Assembly (NCBI GenBank): GCA_964454305.1
Contig: CAYVXX010000019.1
Location: 1 to 33,625, forward strand
Length of the DNA stretch: 33,625 nucleotides
Direction of reading: 5' to 3'
From: JAUSPI01 sp964454305
GTDB lineage: Bacteria > Desulfobacterota > Syntrophia > Syntrophales > JADFWA01
Shown: piece after piece, positions 15,027 to 25,070 of the stretch
Layout of the letters: each line of letters opens with the position of its first letter
Position numbering within the stretch: the first letter of the stretch is position 1
Made by a program: the position numbers and the translations under genes
The notes under the pieces: generated by a model
The model's database searches: none
The model's input: only the letters and a program-made list of their open reading frames with translations
Told to the model about the DNA's origin: nothing

Positions 15027-17612
15027 TCAATAAAAACACATAACCTTTTGAGATACCACATCGGCGACTATGTGTATGTTTTCTCCTTCTGCATCGTATA
15101 CCTTGACAACATCACGATAATCAAGGGCATCAGGGAGAATTTTTTCTAACTGATTGGGTAATCCTTTTATATATGTTTCATTAAATATCACATTATCATC
15201 GCCCGGGAATAGAGCAACATAAAAGATTTTGGTTTCCACAAGATCCTGGAAGAAGTGCGTACCATACGAAAGTTCGGGAATCAGATTGGCATCCACGTAT
15301 GCGATTTCCCCCAGTACATTTACATTGTTTATTTCGGAAAAACGGACAGGAACCCCCAGAGAGGGTGTAGACGATCCCCATCTACCGGGTCCCAGCAGCA
15401 TGGTAGGCATATTCTCTCGACTCACAATTTTCCTGTTTAATCTTCCTACCAAACGAGCAACCTCATATTTGCCGCTCAATGCGAGCTCATTGTATCGTCT
15501 GGGATCAATGTAAATGATTCTTCGAATCTTCTGAAAAATGGATCCCCCCATAAACTTCCCTTCCGAACGAAAGATTATATTGTCTTCATCTACGTTTTCG
15601 GGAAACTCAATCCTCGTTTCCACTCCCATGGTCTGTAATGGTCTGCACTGCACCACATTAATCTGAAACATCCCATTCTTCCTGAAATTTACAGTAAATT
15701 CAATATCCACCGGGTATTGATAGATCGTTTCCAGCTTACGGAGCATACTCTGCATTATTTTAGTAAAAGACGTATTGGATAGAAGTTCGTCAAAGGTAAT
15801 AATCCATGCTTCCTGATCCTTAATCCCCATCTCTTTTAATTTTTTCGCCGTTTCATGATCTCTGACCGCTATTTTTTCCATGTCTAAGTCAGGTTTCTGT
15901 CCCATGAGATTTAAAAGAGAAATCGTCTGCAATTCATTGTCATTCAGATTCAATACATCAACATCATGCTGTGAAAATTTTCTTGTATCTTCCATTCCCC
16001 CATGGGCCTTCACCAGGGGGGCATCCAATGCAACAATTCGAGGGTAATCACCTTCGACGCGATTTACTGCTCGCGTTCCCAGGCCAAAGACCAGGCGAAG
16101 CATCCCGGCCCTCGGGTCCATACCGGACTTCCAGACAAAGGTATTATAAGAAATGCCGACTCCTCCCACATCGGGAAACGCGTATTGTTTCCGGTATGAT
16201 CCCGATACTCGCTGAACCAATAATGCCATCTGCTCATCTTCATCTTCAAGCCCTCTCTGTACCCGATACATAAGGGCATCTTCGTTCAAGGTACTCGCAT
16301 AGATTTGTCGAACAGCATCTTCAAACTGTTTGTAACGTTCCTCAGGGCTCCCTTGATTGACGCAAAAAACGCTTTCATATTTACCGGCGAATGCATTACC
16401 GAACGCATCCTCAAGCAAACTGCTGGAACGGACAATATACGGTGATTGACCGAAATATTCTACAATCTCAAGGAATTGTTCCTTAATTTCTTCCAGGAAA
16501 GATCCATTGATCATATTCTCCCGGAGGGTTTTCCCTGCTTCAAAGTACCCATCCTTTGTTTTTTGCTTCATGCGTAATTTCCACCAGCCGTTATGAACGA
16601 TATAGGTGTAAAAGACATCAGAACCGATATAAAAAGAGTCATGGGGTTCTAAAACCTCATTCCAGTTGAAAGACGTGTCTTCCGACAGGATTTTTCTCGC
16701 AAGAAGCATCCCCACCGCTTTCCCTCCGATAAAGCCTGTACCGATCAGTCTCTCTCTTATTCTCAACAGATCTTCGAGAGAAAATTTATCTTCGACAAGT
16801 ATCGACATCCGCGGTTCTCTGGTAATCATTATCCGGCATATTTTGTCTATCATGTCCTGTTTCTCTTCGGATTCCCAAGGCTGATCCAGAAGTTCCTGAG
16901 CCCGCAGGAATAAGCGATCCCAGTTGTCGAGTTTCCGTTTGGCCCGTTCCAGTGTTTGTCGTGATATGTGAGAAAACAGCCGCGCTGCGTCAATACTGTT
17001 TACGATAGGAACAAACTGGTCCCCTTCCTGCAGGTGGGGCAGGAACATAGTTGGAGAATATCGCTGCCAAACCTTTAAAGGATGAACATGAAAAAAACCA
17101 TCATCTCTGTACGCATCAATGAGAAGTTGTGTAGTTTCTCGAATACGGGCAATAGTTTGATAAGAATGTCTGTCTCTGATAATTGCAAAGTAAGCTACCG
17201 TATCCAGCTCGAAAAGATAAGGACAGGTAATTATAAAGAAGTTTCCGATCATGAGATCGGTTGACCATGTTGATAAGAGATCTGAGAGGCAATCAAAAAC
17301 ATAGAAAACCCCCTTGCCCTCTTTTGTCACGATATTATGGACTTCTGTCGAAAAGGACTCGAACCCCCCTTCTGCATCCAGATTATAAATCATAACACCG
17401 GGATGTGGTTTAACCAGCGGTTTGTGGTCGGCGAATCGCATATAGACAACCCTTCGATTATCTTCGACGGCCTTGTTCACATAGCTCTCGACAAAATATG
17501 CATATTCTTCAATATCGCCAACCCGCCAAACCACATTATCACCGATCCGTAAACTATCGATAATATTATCCAGTCCTTTAAAACCGGTACTAACCCGTTT
17601 CAATAATTTCAT
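15027..17612 (-). CDS. PEP synthase/PPDK N-terminal-domain (ATP-grasp) protein with a degenerate RecA/KaiC-like N-terminus
   Basis: An 861-residue protein. Residues 1-180 resemble a KaiC/RecA-like fold (STGFKGLDNIIDSLRIGDNV), but the Walker A loop expected next is absent, replaced by VWRVGDIEEYAYF. From about residue 275 it matches the PPDK_N ATP-grasp domain: GTGFIGGKAVGMLLARKIL, then PYIVRSSSLLEDAFGNAFAG, RQIYASTL and MALLVQRVSGS. A further conserved block near the C-terminus reads MLLGPGRWGSSTPSLGVPV. The swivelling phosphohistidine domain and the C-terminal PEP/pyruvate TIM barrel of true PEP synthase are missing. It therefore probably does not make PEP; a nucleotide-dependent phosphotransfer or sensing role is inferred. 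AGGAGGAC precedes the ATG, and the gene follows carB by 17 bp. Confidence 0.85.
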   Translation of the reverse strand: MKLLKRVSTGFKGLDNIIDSLRIGDNVVWRVGDIEEYAYFVESYVNKAVEDNRRVVYMRFADHKPLVKPHPGVMIYNLDAEGGFESFSTEVHNIVTKEGKGVFYVFDCLSDLLSTWSTDLMIGNFFIITCPYLFELDTVAYFAIIRDRHSYQTIARIRETTQLLIDAYRDDGFFHVHPLKVWQRYSPTMFLPHLQEGDQFVPIVNSIDAARLFSHISRQTLERAKRKLDNWDRLFLRAQELLDQPWESEEKQDMIDKICRIMITREPRMSILVEDKFSLEDLLRIRERLIGTGFIGGKAVGMLLARKILSEDTSFNWNEVLEPHDSFYIGSDVFYTYIVHNGWWKLRMKQKTKDGYFEAGKTLRENMINGSFLEEIKEQFLEIVEYFGQSPYIVRSSSLLEDAFGNAFAGKYESVFCVNQGSPEERYKQFEDAVRQIYASTLNEDALMYRVQRGLEDEDEQMALLVQRVSGSYRKQYAFPDVGGVGISYNTFVWKSGMDPRAGMLRLVFGLGTRAVNRVEGDYPRIVALDAPLVKAHGGMEDTRKFSQHDVDVLNLNDNELQTISLLNLMGQKPDLDMEKIAVRDHETAKKLKEMGIKDQEAWIITFDELLSNTSFTKIMQSMLRKLETIYQYPVDIEFTVNFRKNGMFQINVVQCRPLQTMGVETRIEFPENVDEDNIIFRSEGKFMGGSIFQKIRRIIYIDPRRYNELALSGKYEVARLVGRLNRKIVSRENMPTMLLGPGRWGSSTPSLGVPVRFSEINNVNVLGEIAYVDANLIPELSYGTHFFQDLVETKIFYVALFPGDDNVIFNETYIKGLPNQLEKILPDALDYRDVVKVYDAEGENIHIVADVVSQKVMCFY

Positions 17613-17629
17613 CTAAAACTGTCCTCCTG

Positions 17630-20600
17630 CTAAGAAGCATAAAATTCCTGAAGAGACCGTATATTACAGCTTCCTTCCCTCAAGGATGTGATTGCGTTTA
17701 CCATGGCTGTAGCTCCCGCAATTGTCGTCACCAGCGGTATACCGTAAGCTACCGCTATGCTCCGAATTGTTACTTCATCGCGACGAGGGAGATGGCCGCT
17801 CGGTGTGTTAATCAGAAGATTAACGTTTCTGTTTTTTATGTAATCGAGAATATTTGGTCGACCCTCGGTAAGCTTCGGGAGGCAGGAAACCTTGATTCCC
17901 CGATCCACCAGCACCCGCGCCGTTCCCGGTGTCGATAATATTTCAAATCCCATTTCCTCAAACTTCTTACCCAGTGCGATGATTGACGGCTTATCAGAAT
18001 CCCTGACACTCAGGAACACTTTTCCTGTTTCGGGCACCATCTGACCTGCCGCAATCTGGCTCTTCGCAAAAGCCAGCCCTATGTTATGGTCAATTCCCAT
18101 GACCTCGCCGGTAGATTTCATTTCCGGCCCCAGTAAGGTATCAACTCCGGTAAATCTCACAAACGGAAGAACCGATTCTTTAACCGAAAAATAGGTGGGC
18201 ATCGGATCGCTCGTGATGCCCTGTTCCTTCAGGGATATACCTGCCATGACTCGTGTCGCAATCTTCGCAAACGGCAAACCGGTCGCTTTCGAGACAAACG
18301 GTACAGTTCGTGAAGCCCTCGGGTTTACCTCCAGAATATAAACTTCATTTTCTCGAACGGCATATTGAATATTGATAAGCCCTTTGACGCCAAGCTCTCT
18401 GGCTATGCGCCGTGTCTTCTCCTTTATCGCGGTTACCGTTTCGGTGCTGAGTGAATAGGCAGGAAGAACCATGGCGCTGTCCCCCGAGTGGATTCCGGCC
18501 TGCTCTATATGTTCCATGACTCCGCCGATAATAACATCATGTCCGTCCGATACGGCATCCACGTCAACTTCAATGGCATCTTCAAGAAATTCGTCGATAA
18601 GAACAGGATGATTGCCCGAGGCTTCAAAGGCTTCCTGCAGGAATCCTCTCAGATCGGCCGGGTTCCAGACTACTGCCATGGCGCGGCCACCAAGGACATA
18701 TGAAGGTCTGATCAGTACGGGATATCCTATTCGCTCAACGATCCTTTCCGCCTCTTCAAAAGAAAGTGCCGTGTCGCTTTTCGGTTGTTTAATGCCGGTT
18801 GTGTCTGCCAGTTCCTTAAAGAGTTTTCTGTCTTCCGCACGGTCAATGGCCTCGGGTGACGTGCCGAGAATGTTCACGCCGTTTCGAGCAAGGGCAAGTG
18901 AGAGATTTAATGGTGTCTGTCCTCCAAGCTGGACAATCACACCTTCCGGTTTTTCCACTTCTACGATATTGAGGACATCTTCCAGGGTCAAAGGTTCAAA
19001 GTAGAGCTTATCGGAGATATCATAGTCTGTTGAGACCGTTTCCGGGTTGGAATTCACCATGATCGTCTCGTACCCCAGTTCTCTCAGGGCCATCGACGCG
19101 TGGACGCAGCAATAATCGAACTCGATTCCCTGGCCGATCCTGTTAGGTCCGCCGCCAATTATCATTATTTTTCTCTTATCCCCGGCCCTGCTTTCATCCT
19201 CTTCTGCATACGTGGAGTGATAGTAGGGTGTATATGCCTCGAATTCGGCAGCACAGGTATCAACAAGTTTATACACTGGTTTTATCCCCTTTTCTTTTCT
19301 GAGGGCCCGTACCTCGGATTCACTTATGCCGATGATGTCGCTTAATTGAATATCGGAGAAACCGAACCGTTTGGCTGCAAGGAGGGTCTCCCGGGGTATA
19401 TCAGTGTTTCCTCTATAAACCTCGATCTTTTTTTCCATATTGACGATCTCTTCAATATTGTGCAGGAACCACGGATCGATATGGGTAAGCCTGGCAATAT
19501 GTTCGACAGAGAGACCCGCTTGCATGGCATATTTTACATAAAAGAGTCGCTCCGGTGTCGGTCGAATGAGCATCGCTTCAAGCCTCTCGAGATCCGGTCT
19601 CTGCTTGAATATGCATTCATATCCATGGATACCGATTTCCAGTCCCCTGAATCCCTTCTGAAGTGCCTCCTTGAACGTTCGCCCTATGGCCATTGTCTCC
19701 CCAACGGATTTCATAGATATGGTAAGGGTATCGTCTACCCCGGGGAATTTTTCGAAGGCAAAACGGGGGATTTTAACGACACAATAATCGATGACCGGCT
19801 CGAACGATGCGGGCGTCTTCCGGGTAATATCATTTTGTATCTCATCAAGACTGTACCCGACGGCAAGTTTGGCCGCTATCTTGGCAATAGGGAAGCCCGT
19901 TGCCTTTGAGGCGAGAGCAGAGGATCGTGAAACACGGGGGTTCATTTCTATAACAACGATGCGTCCCGACTCGGGGTGTACTGCAAATTGAATATTAGAT
20001 CCACCTGTTTCGACACCGATCTTACGAATCACGGCCACGGCGGCATTACGAAGTTTCTGGTATTCTCTATCCGTAAGGGTCTGGGCAGGCGCAACAGTAA
20101 CAGAATCACCCGTATGAATCCCCATGGGATCGACATTTTCGATGGAACAGACAATAACAACATTGTCCCTGTTATCCCTCATGACCTCAAGCTCAAATTC
20201 TTTCCATCCGAGGACCGATTCTTCGATGAGTATCTCGCTGATCATACTCTTTTCAAGTCCGATTGACGCTGATTCTTCGAACTCTTCTATATTGTAGACA
20301 AGGGACCCACCGGTACCACCGAGGGTAAAACTCGGTCGAATAACCACGGGAAAGCCGATATCCTTGATGATATTTCGAGCTTCCTCCATCGTATGGGCTA
20401 TTCCGCTTATCGGCACTTCCAGGTTGATTTCGGCCATTGCCGTTTTAAATTCGTCCCGGTCTTCCGCCTTCTTGATGGCAGCCAGATCTGCGCCGATCAT
20501 CTCAACACCGAACCGTTCAAACACTCCCCGCTCGGCAACCTGTACCGCTATATTTAAGGCGGTCTGACCGCCAAGGGTGGCCAGGACCGCATGGGGACGT

Positions 20601-20842
20601 TCCTTTACGACGATTTTTTCAACGACGTCAGCCGTTATCGGTTCGATATAGATATGATCCGCCGTTTCAGGATCCGTCATGATGGTGGCAGGATTTGAAT
20701 TCAGAAGAACAACCTCGTAGCCTTCTTCCCTCAAGGCCTTGCAGGCCTGGGTGCCTGAGTAATCGAATTCGCATGCCTGGCCTATAACGATCGGACCTGA
20801 TCCGATAATGAGTATTTTCTTGAGATCTGTACGCTTGGGCAT
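17630..20842 (-). CDS. carB: Carbamoyl-phosphate synthase large subunit
   Basis: Uses ammonia delivered by CarA, bicarbonate and two ATP to form carbamoyl phosphate for pyrimidines and arginine. The 1070 residues have the canonical order: first ATP-grasp half (IIGSGPIVIGQACEFDYSGT at the start; PSFTLGGTGGS), oligomerisation segment, second ATP-grasp half (IIGGGPNRIGQGIEFDYCCV near 560; PSYVLGGRAM), and a C-terminal MGS-like allosteric domain from about 935 (FLSVRDSDKP, NLLINTPSG). The starting PKRTDLKKILIIGSG is typical. It begins 10 bp after guaA and ends 17 bp before the next gene, within a continuous minus-strand operon. The N-terminus and length give no sign of damage. Confidence 0.98.
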   Translation of the reverse strand: MPKRTDLKKILIIGSGPIVIGQACEFDYSGTQACKALREEGYEVVLLNSNPATIMTDPETADHIYIEPITADVVEKIVVKERPHAVLATLGGQTALNIAVQVAERGVFERFGVEMIGADLAAIKKAEDRDEFKTAMAEINLEVPISGIAHTMEEARNIIKDIGFPVVIRPSFTLGGTGGSLVYNIEEFEESASIGLEKSMISEILIEESVLGWKEFELEVMRDNRDNVVIVCSIENVDPMGIHTGDSVTVAPAQTLTDREYQKLRNAAVAVIRKIGVETGGSNIQFAVHPESGRIVVIEMNPRVSRSSALASKATGFPIAKIAAKLAVGYSLDEIQNDITRKTPASFEPVIDYCVVKIPRFAFEKFPGVDDTLTISMKSVGETMAIGRTFKEALQKGFRGLEIGIHGYECIFKQRPDLERLEAMLIRPTPERLFYVKYAMQAGLSVEHIARLTHIDPWFLHNIEEIVNMEKKIEVYRGNTDIPRETLLAAKRFGFSDIQLSDIIGISESEVRALRKEKGIKPVYKLVDTCAAEFEAYTPYYHSTYAEEDESRAGDKRKIMIIGGGPNRIGQGIEFDYCCVHASMALRELGYETIMVNSNPETVSTDYDISDKLYFEPLTLEDVLNIVEVEKPEGVIVQLGGQTPLNLSLALARNGVNILGTSPEAIDRAEDRKLFKELADTTGIKQPKSDTALSFEEAERIVERIGYPVLIRPSYVLGGRAMAVVWNPADLRGFLQEAFEASGNHPVLIDEFLEDAIEVDVDAVSDGHDVIIGGVMEHIEQAGIHSGDSAMVLPAYSLSTETVTAIKEKTRRIARELGVKGLINIQYAVRENEVYILEVNPRASRTVPFVSKATGLPFAKIATRVMAGISLKEQGITSDPMPTYFSVKESVLPFVRFTGVDTLLGPEMKSTGEVMGIDHNIGLAFAKSQIAAGQMVPETGKVFLSVRDSDKPSIIALGKKFEEMGFEILSTPGTARVLVDRGIKVSCLPKLTEGRPNILDYIKNRNVNLLINTPSGHLPRRDEVTIRSIAVAYGIPLVTTIAGATAMVNAITSLREGSCNIRSLQEFYAS

Positions 20843-20852
20843 ATATCTAATT

Positions 20853-22391
20853 TTATTCCCATTCTATCGTGCTTGGCGGTTTCGAGCTGATATCATATAC
20901 CACTCGATTCACACCTTTTACTTCATTAATAATCCGCGAAGACATTCTTGACAGGACATCATGGGGGAGCCTCACCCAATCCGCCGTCATACCATCAAGA
21001 CTTGATACTATCCTGAGGGCGATCACATTTGCATACGTTCGTTCGTCTCCCATGACTCCAACAGTCTTGACCGGTAACAGTACGGCAAAAGCCTGCCACA
21101 CATCTTCGTAACCTTCGTAATTGAGTATTTCTTCCTTGACGATGCTGTCGGCATGACGGAGCACCGCCAGACTTTCCTCAGTAACCTCACCGATAATCCG
21201 TACAGCCAGGCCCGGACCGGGGAACGGTTTTCGTTTCAAAAGCTTGTCCGGAAGTCCTAACTCTTTGCCTAAAATCCGCACTTCATCTTTAAAGAGCTCT
21301 TTCAGCGGCTCGATCAATTCAAATCCGAGTTCTTCAGGAAGCCCGCCCACATTATGATGACTCTTGATCGTTGCCGATGGTCCTCCGTGGGCGGAGCGGC
21401 TTTCGATAACGTCCGGGTAAAGCGTGCCCTGTGCCAGAAAGTCGGCATCTTTGATACCCTTTGTCTCTGCCTGGAAAATTCCGATAAACGTTTCCCCGAT
21501 TATTTTTCTCTTCTCTTCCGGGTCAGTTATCCCTTCCAAAGCATCCAGAAATTCCTTCTTCGCATCGACAATAGTAATATTCAGGGGATAATCATCTGTA
21601 AACATGGAATCAATTTCATCGACCTCACGTGCCCTGAGCAATCCGTTATCCACAAAAACCGCTTTCATCCGGTCGCCAATGGCACGGTCGATAAGTGCCG
21701 CCACAACAGAGGAGTCAACCCCGCCGGAGAGGGCACAAATAACGCTTGAATCGGCAACCTGAGATCGTATCCTTTCGACGGATTCTTCAACAAATTTGCT
21801 CATTGTCCAGCCACCCCGGCAGCCTGCGACATGGTAAAGAAAATTCCGAAGCATATCCATTCCCTGAAGCGTGTGAACTACTTCGGGATGGAACTGGACT
21901 CCGTATATCTTTCTGGCATCGTTACCCATCGAAGCAATAGAACAGGTAGATGTTTGTGCCAGAATATTAAAGCCATCGGGTACGACCGTCACATGATCGC
22001 CATGACTCATCCAGACGTCGAGCTGATGATCCAATCCGTTGAAGATTGATGTAGCATCGGCAACATCGAGTTGCGCCGGTCCGTATTCGCCGCCACTCCC
22101 CTTCTCCACCGTACCACCCAATGCCTGTGCCAGCAGTTGCAATCCATAGCATATGCCGAATATGGGAATATTGAGTTCCAGGATATCTTTATCCATGGAA
22201 GGATGTTCAGGATCGAGGACAGAAGCCGGCCCGCCGGACAGTATCAATGCTTTTGGATTCAGTGTTATCAGCTCATCCTTTGTAATTGTATGATGAACGA
22301 TTTCGGAATATACACCGAGTTCTCGTATTCTTCGCGCGATAAGTTGAGCGTACTGTGAGCCGAAATCAAAAACGGCGACCAATTCTTTCAT
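20853..22391 (-). CDS. guaA: GMP synthase (glutamine-hydrolysing)
   Basis: Converts XMP to GMP with glutamine-derived ammonia and ATP. A class I amidotransferase domain (1-190) has Cys81 in GICYGLQLLAQALGG and the His/Glu pair in VQFHPEVVHT. The ATP pyrophosphatase domain carries the P-loop ALSGGVDSSVVAAL. The C-terminal dimerisation domain ends in the highly conserved KPPSTIEWE. The length (512) is standard. It starts 3 bp after the carA stop, with AGGGG in the carA 3' end as ribosome-binding site, and is followed 10 bp later by carB. The position between carA and carB is unusual. Confidence 0.98.
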   Translation of the reverse strand: MKELVAVFDFGSQYAQLIARRIRELGVYSEIVHHTITKDELITLNPKALILSGGPASVLDPEHPSMDKDILELNIPIFGICYGLQLLAQALGGTVEKGSGGEYGPAQLDVADATSIFNGLDHQLDVWMSHGDHVTVVPDGFNILAQTSTCSIASMGNDARKIYGVQFHPEVVHTLQGMDMLRNFLYHVAGCRGGWTMSKFVEESVERIRSQVADSSVICALSGGVDSSVVAALIDRAIGDRMKAVFVDNGLLRAREVDEIDSMFTDDYPLNITIVDAKKEFLDALEGITDPEEKRKIIGETFIGIFQAETKGIKDADFLAQGTLYPDVIESRSAHGGPSATIKSHHNVGGLPEELGFELIEPLKELFKDEVRILGKELGLPDKLLKRKPFPGPGLAVRIIGEVTEESLAVLRHADSIVKEEILNYEGYEDVWQAFAVLLPVKTVGVMGDERTYANVIALRIVSSLDGMTADWVRLPHDVLSRMSSRIINEVKGVNRVVYDISSKPPSTIEWE

Positions 22392-22394
22392 TCG

Positions 22395-23495
22395 TCAACC
22401 CCTGTTCATTTCTTTTTTCATCAGTTCTACAAAACGGCTGAAAAGATGTCGGGCATCATGGGGGCCCGGCCCCGCTTCGGGATGGAATTGGACTGAGAAT
22501 AACGGCAATTTCCGGTGTCTCATCCCCTCCAATGTATTGTCGTTGAGATTCATATGGGTAATCTCTATTGTCTCCTTATCCAGTGAGTCTATATCAACAC
22601 AGAACCCGTGGTTCTGAACGGTAATTTCAATCTTTCCCGTTATCAGGTCTTTTACCGGATGATTTTCTCCGTGGTGACCGAATTTGAGCTTATATGTGTC
22701 GCCACCCAGTGCAAGACCAATCAGTTGATGCCCCAGACAGATACCGAATATGGGAAGTGTTCCAATGTCCAGCAACTCACGTATTGTATCAACCGCGTAT
22801 GTTACGGCGGCGGGATCACCGGGTCCATTCGACAGAAGGACACCGTCAGGATGTAACTTCATTATTTCATCGGCGGTTGTATCCGCCGGTACAACGGTGA
22901 TGCGGCATCCTACATCGACAAGTTGCTCAAGTATACTGTATTTTAAACCATAGTCTAACACAATTACATGAAGGCCCTCATTTTCAGCCATGACATATGG
23001 TTGTTCGCAGGTCACCTCCCTGACCAGGTCCCTGCCGATCAGATCGGGAGAAGCTTTGACTTTTTCAATGAGAGATTGCGTGTCATGGTCAACCGCCGAG
23101 ATGACGGCCCTCATGGCACCTGCTTCCCGTATATGTCTGGTAAGGGCCCGGGTATCGATCCCCTCGATTCCCATGATGTTATGTTCTTTTAAAAAAGATT
23201 CGAGATCTTTTTCCGATCTCCAGTTGCTGGGCTTCCGGCACAACTCATTTACCACAAAACCCTCAAGCCAGATGGAACGTGACTCCGAGTCTTTCTCATT
23301 AACGCCGTAATTGCCAATCAGAGGATATGTCATAACAACAATCTGGCCTTTATACGACGGATCGGTCAGCACTTCCTGGTAACCGGTCATTCCGGTATTG
23401 AATACTACTTCACCGTAATGCTCTCCCGGCACACCGAAGGACGTGCCTTTAAATATTCTTCCGTCTTCCAATGCAAGTATTGCTTTTTGTCCCAT
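22395..23495 (-). CDS. carA: Carbamoyl-phosphate synthase small subunit (glutaminase)
   Basis: Hydrolyses glutamine and channels ammonia to CarB. The N-terminal small-subunit domain shows KAILALEDGRIFKGTSFG and GEVVFNTGMTGYQEVLTDPSY. The class I amidotransferase domain has the nucleophile in FGICLGHQLIGLALGG and the His/Glu pair in SVQFHPEAGPGPHD. The length (366) is normal. AGGTAAG precedes the ATG. The gene is 114 bp downstream of purF and 3 bp upstream of guaA. All three amidotransferase triads of this operon (CarA, GuaA, PurF) appear intact. Confidence 0.98.
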   Translation of the reverse strand: MGQKAILALEDGRIFKGTSFGVPGEHYGEVVFNTGMTGYQEVLTDPSYKGQIVVMTYPLIGNYGVNEKDSESRSIWLEGFVVNELCRKPSNWRSEKDLESFLKEHNIMGIEGIDTRALTRHIREAGAMRAVISAVDHDTQSLIEKVKASPDLIGRDLVREVTCEQPYVMAENEGLHVIVLDYGLKYSILEQLVDVGCRITVVPADTTADEIMKLHPDGVLLSNGPGDPAAVTYAVDTIRELLDIGTLPIFGICLGHQLIGLALGGDTYKLKFGHHGENHPVKDLITGKIEITVQNHGFCVDIDSLDKETIEITHMNLNDNTLEGMRHRKLPLFSVQFHPEAGPGPHDARHLFSRFVELMKKEMNRG

Positions 23496-23609
23496 ATCTT
23501 ACCTGTTTATCCTGCCGGAGCGGTTACACAACCTTCTTGCCCTGAACCCATTTTTCCCCTCCCGGATCGATCAACCCAGTTTCCCCCAACTGCGACCGAT
23601 CCGTATATG

Positions 23610-25070
23610 TCATGAACTTTTCACCTGTCCTGAAAATTGTTCTTTTTGAAAGTTGACGGGAATTGCTGTTGGATAATTTCCTGTAAAACACGCCGTGCAG
23701 TGAAGATTGCCTTCCTGGACAGCAGCGAGCATCCCTTCCACCGACAAATAAGCCAGAGAATCCGCTCCTATGTGCTTTCGGATCTCTTCGACACTCTCGG
23801 ATGCCGCAATAAGTTCTCCCTGGTTCGATATATCGATTCCATAAAAACACGGAGAAACAACGGGAGGAGAACTCACTCTGACATGAACCTCGGCAGCACC
23901 GGCATGCCGAATGAGGTGAACCAGTTTTTTTAACGTTGTACCGCGAACGATTGAATCTTCTACAACAACAACTCGCTTCCCCTTCAATACACCGGTAACG
24001 GGGTTGAACTTTATCTTTACATCAAGGTCTCTTTCTTGCTGGTCCGGGGCAATAAAACTACGTCCCACGTAATGATTCCGAATGAGTCCGATCTCGAAGC
24101 GCAGTCCGGCAACCTGCGCATAACCGAGAGCAGCAGTATTTGCCGAATCGGGAATAGCTATAACAATGTCTGCATCGGCAGGAGCTTCCTCAGCAAGTTT
24201 TTTACCCAGTTGCCTCCTTACCTTATCAACTTTTTCACCGAATATGATGCTGTCGGGTCGTGAAAAATATATATATTCAAATATACAGAAGGCACTGTTT
24301 AATGCAGGTGGTAATTTCCTGGACACCACACCTTTTTCATCAATAATGACGACTTCTCCTGGCTCGATGCTCCTGATATAATCCGCCCCGATAATGTCTA
24401 AGGCACACGATTCAGATGCTACAACGACCGCATCACCAGCTTTCCCAAGACAAAGCGGCCTGAAACCATAGGGATCCCGAGCAGCAATCAATTTTGAGGG
24501 AGTGAGAAAGACAAAGCAGTATGCTCCGTCAAGCTGTATTAATGAATCAACTATCTTTCCCTCGATTGAATCTTTTTGTGATCGTGCAATGAGATGAAGT
24601 ACAATCTCACTGTCCGATGTTGTCTGAAATATTGACCCCTTCTCCTCCATACATTTGCGAAGATCAATCGCATTGACCATATTTCCGTTATGTGCCGCTG
24701 CAATCTGTCCACCTTTAAATTGCATCAGTAACGGTTGAGCATTTATGATGCCCGATGAACCTGTTGTCGAATACCTGTTATGACCGATGGCGGATGTTCC
24801 GGCCAATTTTAGCATGACATCAGGATCGGAAAACACTGACCATACCAGTCCCATACCTTTATGAAGCACAATCTGCTGTCCATTTGAAGCGGCAATACCG
24901 GCACTTTCCTGACCCCTGTGCTGAAGCGCATAGAGCCCCAGATATGTTTTTTCAGCAGCCTTTGGATCACCGAAAATCCCGAAGACTCCGCAAAATTCTC
25001 GTGGACGATCATGAACGTTTCCGGAAGTATTTTTTCCTTGTAACAATCTTTTCAGCTTCACTAATTTCAA
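23610..25070 (-). CDS. purF: Amidophosphoribosyltransferase (Fe-S type)
   Basis: Catalyses the first committed step of purine synthesis, PRPP plus glutamine to phosphoribosylamine. The Ntn-hydrolase nucleophile is Cys27 in REFCGVFGIFG, so a 26-residue propeptide must be removed, longer than in most relatives. Glutaminase motifs LYALQHRGQESAG and GHNRYSTTGSS follow. The PRTase signature is VVVVEDSIVRGTTLKKL. Cys residues in SAFCIFEY, SPCFYGID and HCTACFTGNYP match the [4Fe-4S] ligands of the Bacillus-type enzyme. The start is a TTG at 25070 with AAGGATGG just upstream; GTG at 25061 is an alternative. The TTG overlaps the stop of a 19-codon upstream frame. It is the first gene of the minus-strand run. 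Confidence 0.96.
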   Translation of the reverse strand: MKLVKLKRLLQGKNTSGNVHDRPREFCGVFGIFGDPKAAEKTYLGLYALQHRGQESAGIAASNGQQIVLHKGMGLVWSVFSDPDVMLKLAGTSAIGHNRYSTTGSSGIINAQPLLMQFKGGQIAAAHNGNMVNAIDLRKCMEEKGSIFQTTSDSEIVLHLIARSQKDSIEGKIVDSLIQLDGAYCFVFLTPSKLIAARDPYGFRPLCLGKAGDAVVVASESCALDIIGADYIRSIEPGEVVIIDEKGVVSRKLPPALNSAFCIFEYIYFSRPDSIIFGEKVDKVRRQLGKKLAEEAPADADIVIAIPDSANTAALGYAQVAGLRFEIGLIRNHYVGRSFIAPDQQERDLDVKIKFNPVTGVLKGKRVVVVEDSIVRGTTLKKLVHLIRHAGAAEVHVRVSSPPVVSPCFYGIDISNQGELIAASESVEEIRKHIGADSLAYLSVEGMLAAVQEGNLHCTACFTGNYPTAIPVNFQKEQFSGQVKSS

